In this document: positions 1 to 11,381 of the stretch, one piece after another
How the letters are laid out: the number at the start of each line of letters is the position of its first letter
Position numbering within the stretch: the stretch's first letter is position 1
Source of the DNA: Larix sibirica
Lineage: Eukaryota; Streptophyta; Pinopsida; Pinales; Pinaceae
Assembly: GCA_004151065.3 (NCBI GenBank)
Contig: NWUY0304347264.1
Coordinates: 1-49,316 of the forward strand
Direction: 5' to 3'
DNA length: 49,316 nucleotides
Program-made: the position numbers and the translations under genes
The notes under the pieces: model-generated
Seen by the model: only the letters and a program-made list of their open reading frames with translations
What the model was told of the DNA's origin: nothing
The model's database searches: none

Positions 1-61
1 CCCTCCCTTTGGTCAAGCAAGCCTTTCCTTGCCCTCCCTTTGGTCAAGCAAGCCTTTCCTT
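1..61 (-). repeat. 35-bp AAGG-bounded interspersed element, two tandem copies
   Basis: Two copies lie head to tail. The first (1-30) is cut by the window edge and the second is complete (27-61); they share the tetranucleotide CCTT. Read on the minus strand the unit starts and ends with AAGG and is 35 nt long. Further copies lie at 40224-40257 and 49097-49130. Size and AAGG ends recall the 36-nt Bpu elements described from the Cycas mitochondrial genome, but the Bpu10I site (CCTNAGC) is absent, so it is at most a relative. Confidence 0.85.
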
Positions 62-835
62 ATTAAATTCGTGGGCGTTAATACAAGGATAGAGAGACGT
101 CTTGGAGGTTCATGGAGAGATGGGTCTTGTGTGATGCTAGGGTTTGTGCTATGCATGTAAAGGGAAGATCTATCTAGGTCTAGTACGGTGGGTGGGGTGG
201 TAAAAGATAAGGTAGGTAGGCAGAGTGTAAATAGCAATAGTGCAATAGCAACAAAGCATGAATTCAGGAAGTGTTCTAAGGCTAAAAGGTATAAGAAAGT
301 GGTTAAATCGGTGAGTAGCAGGCAGGCATTAAATGAAAGGCGAGAGGCTCGGATTCCTAGCAATGCAGTTGTTTCTAATTACGTAATTGTATGGACAAAG
401 CTCTTAAATCCAAGTAGTGGTACCTCCTAAGGGCTAGCTAAGCCCTGAGCAATATATAAGTTGAAGTGGTAGGAATAGGAATGCTACGGGCTTTCTTTCA
501 CACTGATAAACCTATGCTACTGGTAACCCTATGCTACTGGGCGATCAACTTTTTATACCCATGCTTTTGAACCGTTTAAGCAGTTTAATATCCTTCAGTT
601 GGAGAGGCAAGGGCACAGGTAGCTAGGGAGGAAGCATAAACAACTAGGGGAGAGCATATAACCCAGGCACTTACCTTGCGCTCGGCAATGACCTCCTTTC
701 TGTCACCAATGCAAACTACCCGTGGATATCGGCATATCTGCAATCACCTTCATGCAAAGAAACCAGAACAACTATGGTATGGGATCAGCTCTCCTGACTA
801 GCGTGATTGGCTAAACCTCCTTGACCTACCTGAAT
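62..835. other. No recognisable gene
   Basis: This stretch has no recognisable coding family. The part at about 180-430 is purine-rich with recurrent GGTAAG/GGTAGG motifs, and both strands hold short open frames (80 and 116 codons) without any family signature. I see no RNA gene or regulatory element. Confidence 0.5.
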
Positions 836-1015
836 GTCTCTATGTTATGGCCTATGAACCTCAACAGGTGAATCATATATAATGTATAATGCACAGTAGT
901 AACTCGCTCTTTATGTGAAGAAGGTATTTCAAATAAAGCCCTGTATCATGCACCCGTCGTTAAAAGCACATAGCAATTGTTGACTGCACATATTCCCTTG
1001 CCGGTGTATGGAGAC
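836..1015 (+). repeat. Dispersed repeat family R1, copy a
   Basis: Shares an ordered series of matches with 41411-41562: CCTCAACAGGTGAATCATAT, then GAAGGTATT, then AGCCCTGT..CATGCAC, then a TTCGTTAA/TCGTTAA motif and a final GTATGG. Spacing between the matches is similar, but single-base changes and small indels are common. A weaker relative lies at 41838-41945. No coding sense is apparent; it is an old duplicated stretch of mitochondrial-type DNA. Confidence 0.65.
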
Positions 1016-2689
1016 ATAATCAAAATACTGTTTCAAGCCGATCTCGGTATCAAAGCTAATAGTCTAAAGTGCTAGTTCATATATGCTCTCCGATGATGTT
1101 GGAATTCCTCGAACCCATACAAATGAGGTTGTGACTTTAGTAAAAGCACTTAGTCCCCATGGACACTTACTTGCCCGTTGGTCTTTTTGTCTTTAGTCCC
1201 ATGCCCTATGGACGATGGCCGATTGAAAGCCTTAAGAATAAGGTCCCATACAGTAAATACTTCCATAAGGTAAATGCAATCAGTACTACTACTAGCCTTA
1301 CGGATACTTGCCAATGATTCCAGCCAGCTAAACAACCTCAACCAAAGCAATTGATTGCATCCAGCCATATTTCTCAAGATTTGGATACGTTGTTGATATG
1401 GAATTGTGACACCTTATATATGCTCTGCTCGTATGATTTACTTTTTGTTGTTCCTATGTACAAGTTAAACAGCTATATGGCGATATCGTATGGTAATAGG
1501 TTGTAGTAGTAGGTATGGCTTACTAACAACCTCACTCACCTTCCTGGGCACGTGGGCAAGAGAAAGGTAACACAAATAGAATACACCACAACCTTACTTT
1601 CTTCCAGGGTACGTCGAACTGGTAGGGTATATTTAGAATGGATAGTGCACCCTCTATACAAGGTAATGTAAATCCGGATTCCAGTACCCTTTCTTTCTTT
1701 CTTTGTCCACCCTTTCAATGGGCTCTCTCAATTTCATATCATGCCTATGAAATCTGAGATTCTGCTTTGCCATGTCTGTCCTTTGACGGGACCTACGTTT
1801 AGAGAGTGTTTTTGCTAGGTCATTGGACTCAAGGGTTCCAATCATGCAACCAGACGCTCTTTAGGCGGGGGGAAGAGGCAATGCTGCCAGTACTCGAGCA
1901 AGAGTCGATCCACTAGATGCCGGTACTACATATGCTAGGTTTCAATGCACTCAATGCCAAGAGTCGATGCCAGGTAGGTGTCATCCAAGTGTTGCCGCAC
2001 TTGATGCTTAGCTTTAACTTATATCACGTCTCAATACGAGGTATATTTTAAGTCCCCCCTTCTCTCTCCTATCCGTACAAAAGGGAAGAATTACAAAATA
2101 TATCTTATGTATGCCTCTTCCTCTAACTTCACGGGCCTAAAAAACAAATATTTCCAGCATATATAGAAAAGGGTGGGAGGAAAGAGTTGTTTGGAAAGGT
2201 GAGGTTCAAGGTTCGAAGCTTAAGTCCAGTGGAAGTGTGGTAATTAATTGCCAAGGGAACTATTCTGGTGGATCTCTGCGCTGTAGTGTGTAGCGTTGCT
2301 CCATAAAAGGGAAAGGGTTTCACGGAGTTAATGTTAATTGGGAGCTTTGCTGCACCCCAATCAATTTTAGTGCCATGGGTTTTATTCAAACCAGGGTGAA
2401 AGCCCAAGCACTGTGTGCAAAGTGGGTGGTTCAAGCTATGGGAGGAAAGGAAGCTTAAAAAGTGCTTACCCGATGTGGACAACCCTTAGATAGGATAAAA
2501 ATTACGTTGAAGCAAAGAAGAAGGAGCTCATACAATCATCAGCATTAGCCTGCATTTATAAGTCCTGCATTTATAAGCACAGGTCCAATCAACCTAGAGA
2601 CCGAGTATTTTATCCAATTGGATATTTAGGTCCAAGGCTCATGTCATCTCCTCCAGATGCCTATTTAGAGCCGCCAGTTTGAAAGCCAA
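1016..2689. other. No gene; anonymous DNA with small repeats
   Basis: I recognise no gene. Small structures inside: a copy of repeat family R2 at 1611-1649, a two-copy direct repeat of CCTGCATTTATAAG at 2549-2577, and a repeated CAAGAGTCGAT motif near 1898 and 1958. A minus-strand open frame of 117 codons at 2129-2482 has no recognisable motif. Confidence 0.5.
1611..1649 (+). repeat. Dispersed repeat family R2, copy a
   Basis: A 39-bp stretch beginning ACGTCGAACTGGTA and ending AGAATGGATAGTGCA. It aligns with 11856-11895, which begins with the same 14 bases and ends AGAATGGATAACGCA. The ACGTCGAACTGG core occurs again near 12177. Non-coding. Confidence 0.65.
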
Positions 2690-3330
2690 TTCTAGGCACC
2701 AGCACCAGTAGATCCAGTCGGTGAAGCAGTTGAACCAGAAGCATACCAGTAGCAGTCGTCGATCCAGGACCAGCATATCCATCAGTAGAGGTCACAGCTG
2801 ATATTTATCCAATTGCTCTAAGCTTGAACCTGTCGACTTAGCCATTGATGCATCAGTCGATCCTATTGATCCAGTCGGTGATCCAGTAGTAGAACCAACA
2901 GCAGCATAACCAGTTGTTAAAGATGCAGCAAGAGCAGATCAAGACGCAGTTCCAGATAAAGACCCAGAAGCAGTAGCAAAGCTAGCAGTGTGACCACCAT
3001 TATTAGCTAGAGAGGCAGATACATAGCTATATCCGCCAGTAGCAGTAGTTGAAGTTGAACCAGCAGCACTACCATCAGCAGCTTTAGAAGATATAGTTCC
3101 AGAAGCAGAGACAGTAACATAGCTAGAAGTGGATCTAGCAGCATCGTATATAATATCCGAACCAGACGCACCAGTAGCAATAGCAAGGTCAAAGGTAGCT
3201 AGAGCAGCCCCTGTACCTGTTTCATATCCTACAGCAGCAGAGCCGGAGAAAGTACTAGAGACAACAACATAGGCTCTTTTTCATATCCTCCAGGAGCACA
3301 GGTAGTAGAGGCAGGGGTAAAGACAGTAGC
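2690..3330 (+). repeat. Degenerate GAST-type short-period array, locus 1
   Basis: About 640 bp made of irregular variants of CCAGTAGCAG, GTTGAACCAG, GCAGTAG and GATCCAGT. The basic period is 3 to 6 bases, without exact tandem copies. Read on the minus strand, one frame gives long runs of Gly, Ala, Ser, Thr and Val (for example TTATGGYSYVSASLANNG), interrupted by stops. Because the bias comes from the repeat unit, this is not good evidence for a protein. Similar arrays lie at about 6353-7480, 18040-18320, 19060-19330, 20050-20690, 26330-26960, 31330-31930 and 37780-38200. Confidence 0.75.
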
Positions 3331-3441
3331 AAAGGCAGCTTTCCTTCCTCTAGTCTACCCTGTTCCGGGTTTAGCATCTTTTCCTAGGATGCGCAAAAAC
3401 AATTATATGGAGAGGCTACTATACCAATATTTCTTCCCTTG

Positions 3442-3510
3442 TTTTACCATGGTTGACTATTGCTTACTATGATTTACTTTAGTTTACCTAGGTTTACTAT
3501 GGTTTACTCC
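3442..3510 (+). repeat. Short imperfect tandem repeat of TTTACTATGG
   Basis: Six or so variants of a 10-12 bp unit (TTTACCATGG, TTGACTATTG, CTTACTATGA, TTTACTTTAG, TTTACCTAGG, TTTACTATGG) follow one another. The array abuts the outer end of the LTR candidate that begins near 3512. Confidence 0.75.
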
Positions 3511-3511
3511 G

Positions 3512-3890
3512 TGATGTGAATGAGACCTCTAAAACAGGAAAAACCCTAGCTTGAGAGGGAAGCGCACCAACCTGAAGCAAGAAAACCTAGAAACAAGAGA
3601 AAAAACACAAGAGATGAAGAGCCTCAAGGTGCGGAGCCGCTCGACCGTGAGGGAGAGGCATTTTAGGCTTAGTTTATTATGCAGGCAAATTGGCCTTAAA
3701 TAGAATTACAATGGGTCCACTCAAGGATGCACACAGCCTGATCAAGGGCTGAGAGAAATAAGAAATAACTAATGCACATAGCTCAAAGGCTGGAAAGGTG
3801 CCCTTACATGCTGAACATAAATTAACTGCCTAACTAAGCAAATAAATTGTTTTACCAAGGCCAGTTGTTACCCTCCAACTAACTCCTACA
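3512..3890 (-). mobile_element. Candidate 3' LTR of a Ty3/gypsy element, with polypurine tract
   Basis: On the minus strand a purine run TAAAGAGG (3891-3898) is followed directly by TGTAGGAGTTAGTTGGAGGG (from 3890 down), the expected junction of polypurine tract and LTR. Within the LTR a TATA-like CTATTTAAGG lies at 3694-3703, followed by leader-like sequence. The far end is set near 3512, where several CA dinucleotides could be the terminus, so this edge is uncertain. The gypsy pol remnant at 4251-5551 lies upstream in the same orientation, which is the order expected for a 3' LTR. No second LTR copy was found in the window. Confidence 0.6.
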
Positions 3891-3898
3891 CCTCTTTA

Positions 3899-4250
3899 AT
3901 ATTACATAGATATTTAGGATATTCATGTATCTTTTCAGACTTATATAAATGCCCCTACAGGAGTAAAGACCCACTTACCTAAGTTGCTCAAAACTGCTAT
4001 CAAGTTGAAATTGTCTTTGTTTGGATTCAAAAAATCCGATAAACTTGGCATGGATTTGCAGTCTCCTTGTGCTGAGTGTGGTACTTCTACGCAGCAGAAG
4101 CTTCCGATGGTATTCATTCCCTTCCATAAAAAATGGTCTTTCCTTTAGTTGCTCATATATGCCTTGAAAGTATTAATCTCTTTAATAATATTAACTCAAC
4201 AAATCATGCGTGAAAGGATTAAGTTGCATCACGTTGCAATCTTATTCAGC
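3899..4250 (-). other. Region between gypsy pol remnant and its 3' LTR
   Basis: In an intact element this interval would hold the rest of RNase H and all of integrase, well over 2 kb. Only about 350 bp remain, and in none of the three minus-strand frames can I recognise RNase H or integrase motifs. A large internal deletion is the simplest reading. The sequence is AT-richer than the surrounding mitochondrial-type DNA. Confidence 0.5.
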
Positions 4251-5551
4251 GGGGGCGTGAAAGCATGGCTAGGATCAAAGCATTGGTAATCTTCCTTTTT
4301 AGTTATTCATAAAACACTCATTGTTGTGGCTTGCCCCAATGAAATCTCTTTTCTTTGGTGGTCATGGCATGCAATGGTGCTACTACTATTTTCAAAATTG
4401 CTATAAAATTCCTCGAGTATTGAGATACTCTCCTGAAACTCCTAACCTTTTGAAAGCTAGTTGGAATAGGTCATTGGTTGATGGCTGCAATCTTCTTTAT
4501 CTAAATCTACCCTCAACTCTCCTTGGCTGATCATGTGTCTAAGATAAATAAAGGATTCTTTTCCAAACTCAAATTTATTCATATTTGCAATCAGTTTCTT
4601 CTTTCTCAATATCTTTAGTACCTGTATCACATGTGAGATGTGCTTTTTCCAACTATTGCTAAATATTTTTATGTAATATCGATATACTATTACAAATGAG
4701 TCAATAAATGGATGTAGCACATCATTCATTAACTTCATTCAAGTTGCAAGTGCATTACATAAACTAGAAGGTAGTACTAACCATTCGTGCAAACATTACC
4801 TCGTCTTGAATGATGTCTTCCACACATCTTCTGCTTTGATCCTTACTTGATGGTAACCTAATTTTAGGTCCAACTTGGTGAAGAAATTGGCTTGTTGAAG
4901 CTGATCCAACAAGTAATCAATTTGTGGTAGTGATTATTTCTTATTGATGGTTACTTTGTTCAAGGCACGATAATCAATGCACATTCTATAGCTTACATCC
5001 TTCTTGAGCACCATTATAATGAGTGAATTGCACAGTGACGTGCTAGGCTTGATTACTCCCTACTCTAACAATTGCTGCAATTGCTTCTTTACTTCATATA
5101 CTTCTATGATGGACTATTATATAGCTCAAAGTTTGGCAATGGAGACTCTGACAACAAATGAATCTCATGTTAAACCTCTCTCTTAGGTGGTAGCACTTGA
5201 GGTTCTTGAAACACCTTATTGTAGGCTTCAATTAGTTGTTGTAGTTGTTGATGTTGCTTGCTATTACCTCCTTCCAAGGATGCCTTCATCTCCACTTCAT
5301 TGCCATCTCCTTATTGCTCCTTATCTCAAGAACACCAAGAAAAACTTATTGGTATTGTAAATGATTCTCCACCCCTAAGGTGCGATGATTAAAGAGAGTT
5401 TAGCCTTGTCCTTGTGTGCAGTTATGGTGAAATCCTTCCCATCTTTGACAAGTTTATACTAATTTTATCTCCTATTAAAGATGTAATCTCTCACTTATAA
5501 GTACAAGATTCCCAAGATAACTTGACACGTGTCCAACGGAACTACATATGT
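4251..5551 (-). pseudogene. Ty3/gypsy pol remnant (protease-RT linker, reverse transcriptase, start of RNase H)
   Basis: Copies element RNA to DNA in an intact retrotransposon; this copy is dead. In order on the minus strand: the end of the protease region (VPLDTCQVILG, near 5505-5545), the linker (VRDYIFNRR near 5465-5493, then KLVKDGKDFTITAHK), the RT fingers and palm (MCIDYRALNKV; TKLDLKLGYHQVRI keeps the first catalytic Asp), MKLMNDVLHPF.DSFVIVY, and the RT-RNase H connection in another frame (IVVAPLHAMTTKEKRFHWGK at about 4300-4400). The YxDD box reads YRYY, so both catalytic Asp are lost. There are several in-frame stops (one directly before MKLMND at 4739-4741) and at least one frameshift near 4450. 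Neighbouring sequence supplies a candidate 3' LTR at 3512-3890. Family assignment is secure; the lineage within Ty3/gypsy is not. Confidence 0.92.
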
Positions 5552-6105
5552 AATGTCCCCATTTTAGGGTTCCCTTGCTTTGCAATTGGAGATTACAAAA
5601 TATCCACTGAAAGTTTCTATTTCATTTTTAGGGAGATTTTGAAACCACTAAAAAGCCATTATAATAAGAGTGCATAGAAATCTTTTTGCCACAACATTTG
5701 GCCATGCTATTAAGTCCTAATATATGATAGCAAATTGATAGAGGTGAGCTTACACGTTACCTTTGCCATCATACATAGGTAGATTAGGAGTAGAATGAGG
5801 TAGGATAGTGTTCTGAATGTTTGGGTGTAAAGGAGACTTCAACATGTAATAGAACTTAAAGGAACTTGGCCCATAATAGGTATTTTACCAAAAGGAGGTG
5901 CAACAAGCAATATAAGAGCTACACGAGCTAATGTATTACCTGTGAAGACATTCTAATAAGGTGGCAACTACTAAGATGATGATGTGACTCTAGGATTTTG
6001 CTATGACTATTGCTAAAATATGGATTGGGTTCAATCATGATGGAAGAGTGGTGGTGGGTGGTCTAAATAAGAAAGCATATGTTGTCTGTACTGTATTGTA
6101 AGAAA
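5549..6105 (+). other. Possible start of a second LTR insertion; otherwise no gene
   Basis: The gypsy coding similarity stops at about 5551, exactly where the plus strand reads TGTAATGTCCCCATTTTAGG. TGTAATGTCCCC resembles the first bases of many plant LTRs, so a second element may have inserted here. I cannot find the matching CA end, polypurine tract or primer binding site, and no coding domain follows. The remainder to 6105 is AT-rich anonymous DNA. Confidence 0.3.
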
Positions 6106-6191
6106 GCTAATAAAGTAAGTAAACAAGCTCATAAGTAATAGCTAACCTAGCTCACTCACCAGATTTACGTGAAGCTAATAAAGTAAGTAAA
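6106..6191 (+). repeat. Direct repeat GCTAATAAAGTAAGTAAA
   Basis: An exact 18-bp direct repeat at 6106-6123 and 6174-6191, separated by 50 bp. A shortened relative (ACAAGTAAGTGACCC) follows near 6210. Non-coding. Confidence 0.8.
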
Positions 6192-6352
6192 TCTGATCTT
6201 GTCTATTAAACAAGTAAGTGACCCATATACCTGGCCCATTCCTTTTAATTGAGACCTTCCTGGGTTGCCCATTGATGAGACCTGGCCCATTGAGAATCCC
6301 TTCCAGTATCCTTTCAATAGTGGATGGAAGCAGAGGTTACTGAGTAAAAGAT

Positions 6353-7480
6353 GACAGCATAGCTAGGACCTGTAAATGATCCTGCAGAAGCAGATCCTAT
6401 AGTTGTATATCCAGATGTTTAATATCTTCTAGATCCTGCATCAATTCCAGACTTTGTTAACCGAGAAACAAAGGTATAAGAGGTGGAGGCAAATAAATTA
6501 GTCTTAATTGGACATAGACTCTGATAAGTAAGGTGTTACCTGCTGGCCGATAAAGCACGTGAGGTGGAAATAGCTAGTTGAAAGGCTGCCACAAGCAAGG
6601 CTTTAGTTCCAGTAGCGGAGTCCCTAACGAATATTGTTTAAACAGTTCTATATCGAGATCCAAATTCCGGTCAACTAACATAAATAGGAACTTGAATTGG
6701 AACCAGTTGTTGACCCCATTGCTTACCCTTACCCAGTTTACTCAGTTGATCCAGCTTATGCTTATTAATTATAGTTCGGTTGGGCAGCCCTGAGCAAAAA
6801 AAGAATGACGTGGAACTCCATATCATTCTTATGCGTGCTTCCCTAAATAGGTTTGGTTTACTGGCTAGCTTTATGGCTTTGGCCAAAGGAATTACGTATA
6901 GATATGTTACTTGAGACTTATTAACCAATTAACTAAACATCTGCTATATCTGCTATCTCTGCTACTGGACATGCTACCTCTATCACTGGTGCTGCTGCTT
7001 CTTTGACTGGATCCCGGATCTACTTATGCTGCTACTTATGCTGCTACTTATACTGCTTCATCAGCATCAACTCCTGCTGCTGGCTCAGCTTCCATTGCTT
7101 TAACTGCTTCTGAGACTGGCTATCCAACTGGTTCTTAAGCTGCTGGCTCCGCTTCTGGGGCAATCTGGATCTTCATTATGGCTAAGGAGATGGAACTAAT
7201 GAATCATCTGGTCCTGGGTCATTTGCTGGATCGAAAGAATCCACTGCTGAACCAACTACTTAAACAACAGAAGAAAGAGCGTAATAAACTGTTTAATAAA
7301 TGGCTAAGCCAAGTGCTGGTGCAAAGCCAATAAAGTGCTTGTGGCTTCTCTATACATACGCCCTGGTGGCTTCGATGCTTAAACTACTGCTGCTGGTAGG
7401 ACTACTGCTACTTGGTAAGCTGCCTATGCTCTAGCTACCCTTGTCTTTGCTACTGGTTCAAGGTAAACTACTGAAGATGC
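6353..7480. repeat. Degenerate GAST-type array, locus 2
   Basis: Two blocks. At 6353-6480 and 6600-6750 the plus strand carries GATCCTGCAGAAGCAG/CCAGTAGCGG-like units. At 6950-7480 it carries the complementary style, GCTGCTACTTATGCTGCTACTTAT and ACTGGTTC. One plus-strand frame of the second block reads TYAATYAATYTASSASTPAA, showing the same Gly-Ala-Ser-Thr bias as locus 1. The switch of strand between blocks suggests inversion or independent growth on both strands. No gene is recognised. Confidence 0.7.
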
Positions 7481-9160
7481 TGGAAAGACATAATATACTA
7501 GGCATGCATATGCTTTGGTAATATATGTAATAACGTAACTATGCTGGCAGAGATAAACGTGAGGAAAGGGTTCAATTCAAAACCTTCTCAAATCCCTATT
7601 TTATAAATCCAAATTGGTTTTTCCAGTTTCCGGGGCAATATTTCATCTGGGTTCATGAACTCAAAATTGTCTAGAGACAACCCTTCGTTAAGAAGCAAGT
7701 TGTTCAATCAGCAGGCAGTGTGCCTAAGAGTGTTGATCCCGTACCGTATCGTTCAGTTTCAATCTCTAAATCTGATACTTCCCAGTCCTGGTTCTATTCT
7801 TTCTGGTCTAATCTATAGATGCCTTTCACCGTTCAACCTAATCTGTAAGTAACCTTCTGCCTTTTGCCTTTAAACAGAAGCCTTTCAACAGCAATGAGCC
7901 TATCACCTTAAGCCATTCAACTTTAGCCTTCCAAGCACACTAGGTGGTATATTTATTTGTATCCCCCGTAGTACTACTTGGTTGCTCCTAAGAAGTTACC
8001 TAGTACGAAGGGCATAACTATTCCAATTCCATTCCTTCCTGGCTTGATGAGGCATAACTTCCTCTTATCCCTAGTGCTTCGGCAGTAAGAAAAAGAAGGG
8101 TAAGATAGTTTTATGCCATGATATCCCATTCCCAGGATCAAAGCTAAAGGTTTGGGCTATATAGAGCAGTTAAACAATAACCCTATTGGCTAATTAACCA
8201 TCCATCCGGTGTTTCTAAGGTAAGGGATCATAGCAGTACCTCCTAAGGTCTTCTTAAAGGCAAATGGTACAAACATGTCTAGCTCTTAAGGTGTGGATTG
8301 GTAAAGTGAGCTTCGAACCCACCTTAGGAGATGTACATTTCAAGTAGTAACGTGTTCCATTTATAATTGAGCAAAAGCTCTGTTTCTTCTTAGAATGATG
8401 ACACTTATCCATTGGCACTTGACACACACTATAATGAGTAGGCTGAAAGGATTTCTAGGTAAGATCAATTGAACCCCAGCCCCCCAGTTATAAATGTTTC
8501 ATTTAGAAAGAAATTCAAGGCCAAGGCCCTGTCTGAAATATTTTTATGCTGCAGGCAGAGGAGATCCCATGCCTTGCTCATCTCTTTTATTAAGCCTTTA
8601 TAAGGCCCATTTTATGTGCAACGATCCCGCCTCTTTCAAAACAGAGGCTTGGGAGTCTTCAAAATCGATGTTCATAGATAAATAAAGCGCGGGGTTGAAG
8701 GGGTATAGACTTATTACACTGGGATAGGAAGTGCACTAATACTTGCGGAATTTGGGCCCGATGAAATTGGAGCAAGTACAGATGGAGTGGGAATGGAGGT
8801 CTAAGTGAGAATGGATGGAGTGGGATAATGAGAAGAGAGCAGTGGAAGGTATAGAATATGCTCTATTGTCGTGGTGGGATCATTAGTAAACTCCTTATCA
8901 CTGGAACAAATAATAGGCTTATATATATATATTATGACATAGCTAGATCGGAGTGGTAACCGAAACATAGAGCTATTTCAAACACAGGGCCCTCCGGTAA
9001 CAAGCATTAGACTGGAAAGGGCATAGAATGAAGCGTACGGGAAAAATATTACTAATATGACGGAGTCTAATTGAATCTCTCACCTTCTGGCGGATCCAAG
9101 TTCCAGGGGTTGAAACCTTACTGAGAACAGAGAGGCCCGATAGCAGGCATTACTCATTCG
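7481..9160. other. No gene recognised
   Basis: Short open frames of about 65 codons only. A (TA)n run lies near 8918-8933. At 8760-8860 the sequence is rich in GGAGTGGGA-like words. No RNA gene, intron core or transposon domain is visible. Confidence 0.5.
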
Positions 9161-10964
9161 TAGAAACTAGCTTTCGATATTGGGAGAGGAGGTAAAGAAC
9201 CTAAAGCAACAGAATGAGTTAGTTGGAAAAGCTGGACTATTATAATATCCTATTTTTATGCCTATCGTAGCTTCTAAACCATTCGTTGCTAATTCTAAAG
9301 CCTTATAGACATCTATAGGACAAGTGGTAGGATATATATGAATTGTAGGAGGTGGTAAATTGGGAACAGGCATTATAGCATAAAAAAGAATTGATAAGGT
9401 GCTTACTATTGATGAGGTGGCTTCAAGAACTAGCTTTTCTATCGTATCTATTGGTGGTCGTTTCTGGACCTTATCGTTGCGTATTGATGGGCAAATTCTA
9501 CCCCTGTATTTCCTCAGTAGCTATGGGTAGGCCAAGGTATCAAAAAAGAAAATGCTCTGGTAATGAATCGAGGTAGAAAAAAACAGAAGAGTTATTAACA
9601 GGTGGAACTACATCCTACCTTTCAGTCGGAAGGACTAAAAGAAATAAGCAGATTGAACAGACACTATACACTTGGAACCTCTGAATATATCCCCCCCCTG
9701 TTGCATCTATATCTTCTTTTGTTCACCGGTCTACTTACTAGCGATCGGGAGGAACCACTTCTCGGTCGATACCCACCCGTGAATCAGTCCGGTAGGTTGC
9801 GGGCACTTGCTTTCTCCCGTCCCATTCCGGCTGGCACTTTATTCTAAAAGCAACGATTTAGTTTTTATCCTGCACCCATGCTTCTCTCCAGTTATGACTA
9901 ATTATTTACCACTCATATTCTTACTAATACTTTTCCGCCTATTCTCTTCCATTCTAAACTATAGCTAGAATTCAATCAATAGTTGGGTTCAAGGACAACT
10001 ATCAATCATATTACTTTAACTAATATGTTTGGGATGGTTCGAGTACGAATCTTTCATAGCAACTTGATAAGAGCGGAGATAGACATAGCGATCAATAGGC
10101 GTAGCGGCATACTCCTCAAATTGTATCTTGACCCGGTAGAGTATCATTCAGCTGGATCGAAAGGGTAAACTATATTTTGGAGAAGGAATAGATGCACGTG
10201 GGGAGTAGGCATATGCATTCCCAGCTCCATCAGCAGGAGTAGATTCCTCCATAGAATGCTAGAATTCATTATACTACGCAGCTACCGGAGGTGTAAAAAT
10301 GTTTCTATTAGGCTGTAAAATGGTAGATATACCAATACGATTAGAGTGTAACCGGGTGAGAATGAGATTACTTAAGATCGAATAATCCTGACTATTCTAT
10401 CGCATAGGCATAAAAAAAATTAAGTGCGTGTCTCTCTCCAATCTTGCAATTGGTGGATGGTGCGGTTGGTCCTTGGAGCTAACTCAAATGTGTTGATGCA
10501 GCAGGATGATTCTAGCATATGTAGCTCAGATGTTCCATGAGGAAGATGGAAGCCTTCCCGACCGAAAGGGAGAAAATGATGTCTACATGTTTCAAAACCC
10601 TATTGCCTGCCAAGGACTAGGGATTACTTTCGTACCATAGGAAAGAAACAATTGATAGGAGAGATGCAACGCGGGAGAGATGCAACGATCTTCCGTACGA
10701 GTTTCCATTCGATATCGCTAGGTCCAGTATCTTCTTATTCCAGGTATTCAATTATTCATTCCAGTAATCTCTCTCTCGTATGCATGGTCCTTACCACTTT
10801 GTATGCTGCCCTAATAACTGCTAGTTTTGCCTATCTCCGTTCCCGAGATAAAGACACTTACTTAGCAATACCACGATGACTGCCGATGAAAACATATATA
10901 TATATATATATCCTGGGCTGAGGGCACTTGCTTTCACTAAGATTCAACTCCATAGCAACACGAA
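9161..10964. other. No gene recognised; scattered unassigned open frames
   Basis: Several open frames of 60-81 codons (for example 9602-9847 and 10652-10879, plus strand) lack family motifs and are of a length expected by chance in this composition. A (TA)n tract lies near 10892-10909. The stretch has the look of native plant mitochondrial intergenic DNA, but I cannot match it to a known gene flank. Confidence 0.45.
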
Positions 10965-11381
10965 ATGCCGGGCCTGCCCAATGGAGATAGGATTGATCCA
11001 ACCCGTACCGTACACGGGAAGATAGGAACCTACCTGCCTTTTATAGCAACGATAGTGTACTCAAATGATTCTATGGTTTCATGGGTCTACGATCGTGGGC
11101 TATACTTAATACATCTATGCTTTTATGCCTTCGTCCATACGTACCTTTGCCCGCCAAAGATACTTGACTATCCACCCTGGCCCTTATGTTGCTATCCCAC
11201 CTCACTATGCTCCCGACCCTTGCTTTCAAGCTTCAGCCAACTACCTACTACTTTTTTACTCATGTTTCGGGATTGGTCCAAGCCAGCTATAGGATATATT
11301 AGCGTAAAGTACGGTTCTCTGATACAGCCAGATATCTTCCTCCCAAGACCGTTAGCAAGAGATAAATGCTGCTGCGATTGA
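10965..11381 (+). other. Open frame of 138 codons, unknown
   Basis: Open from ATG at 10965 to a stop at 11379-11381. The product would be rich in Pro, Tyr, Leu and Ser (for example PPWPLCCYPTSLCSRPLL). It has no recognisable domain and no clear signal peptide. No promoter motif or neighbouring gene supports expression. It most likely arose by chance, but it is one of the longer open frames in the window and is recorded for that reason. Confidence 0.15.

Noticed and set aside
5004-5186. A plus-strand open frame of 60 codons.
   Set aside because: It is the antisense shadow of the gypsy reverse transcriptase remnant on the minus strand.
8300-8340. CTTCGAACCCACC as an antisense tRNA T-arm.
   Set aside because: Stem pairing fails and no clover-leaf can be drawn around it.
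9161-9380. The minus-strand open frame (68 codons) as a fragment of an ATP synthase gene.
   Set aside because: None of the conserved atp1, atp6, atp8 or atp9 motifs is present.
11280-11330. GTACGGTTCTCTG, which resembles the 3' half of a group II intron domain V.
   Set aside because: The matching 5' half (GAGC..GTATG type) is absent and the expected hairpin does not form, so no intron is called.
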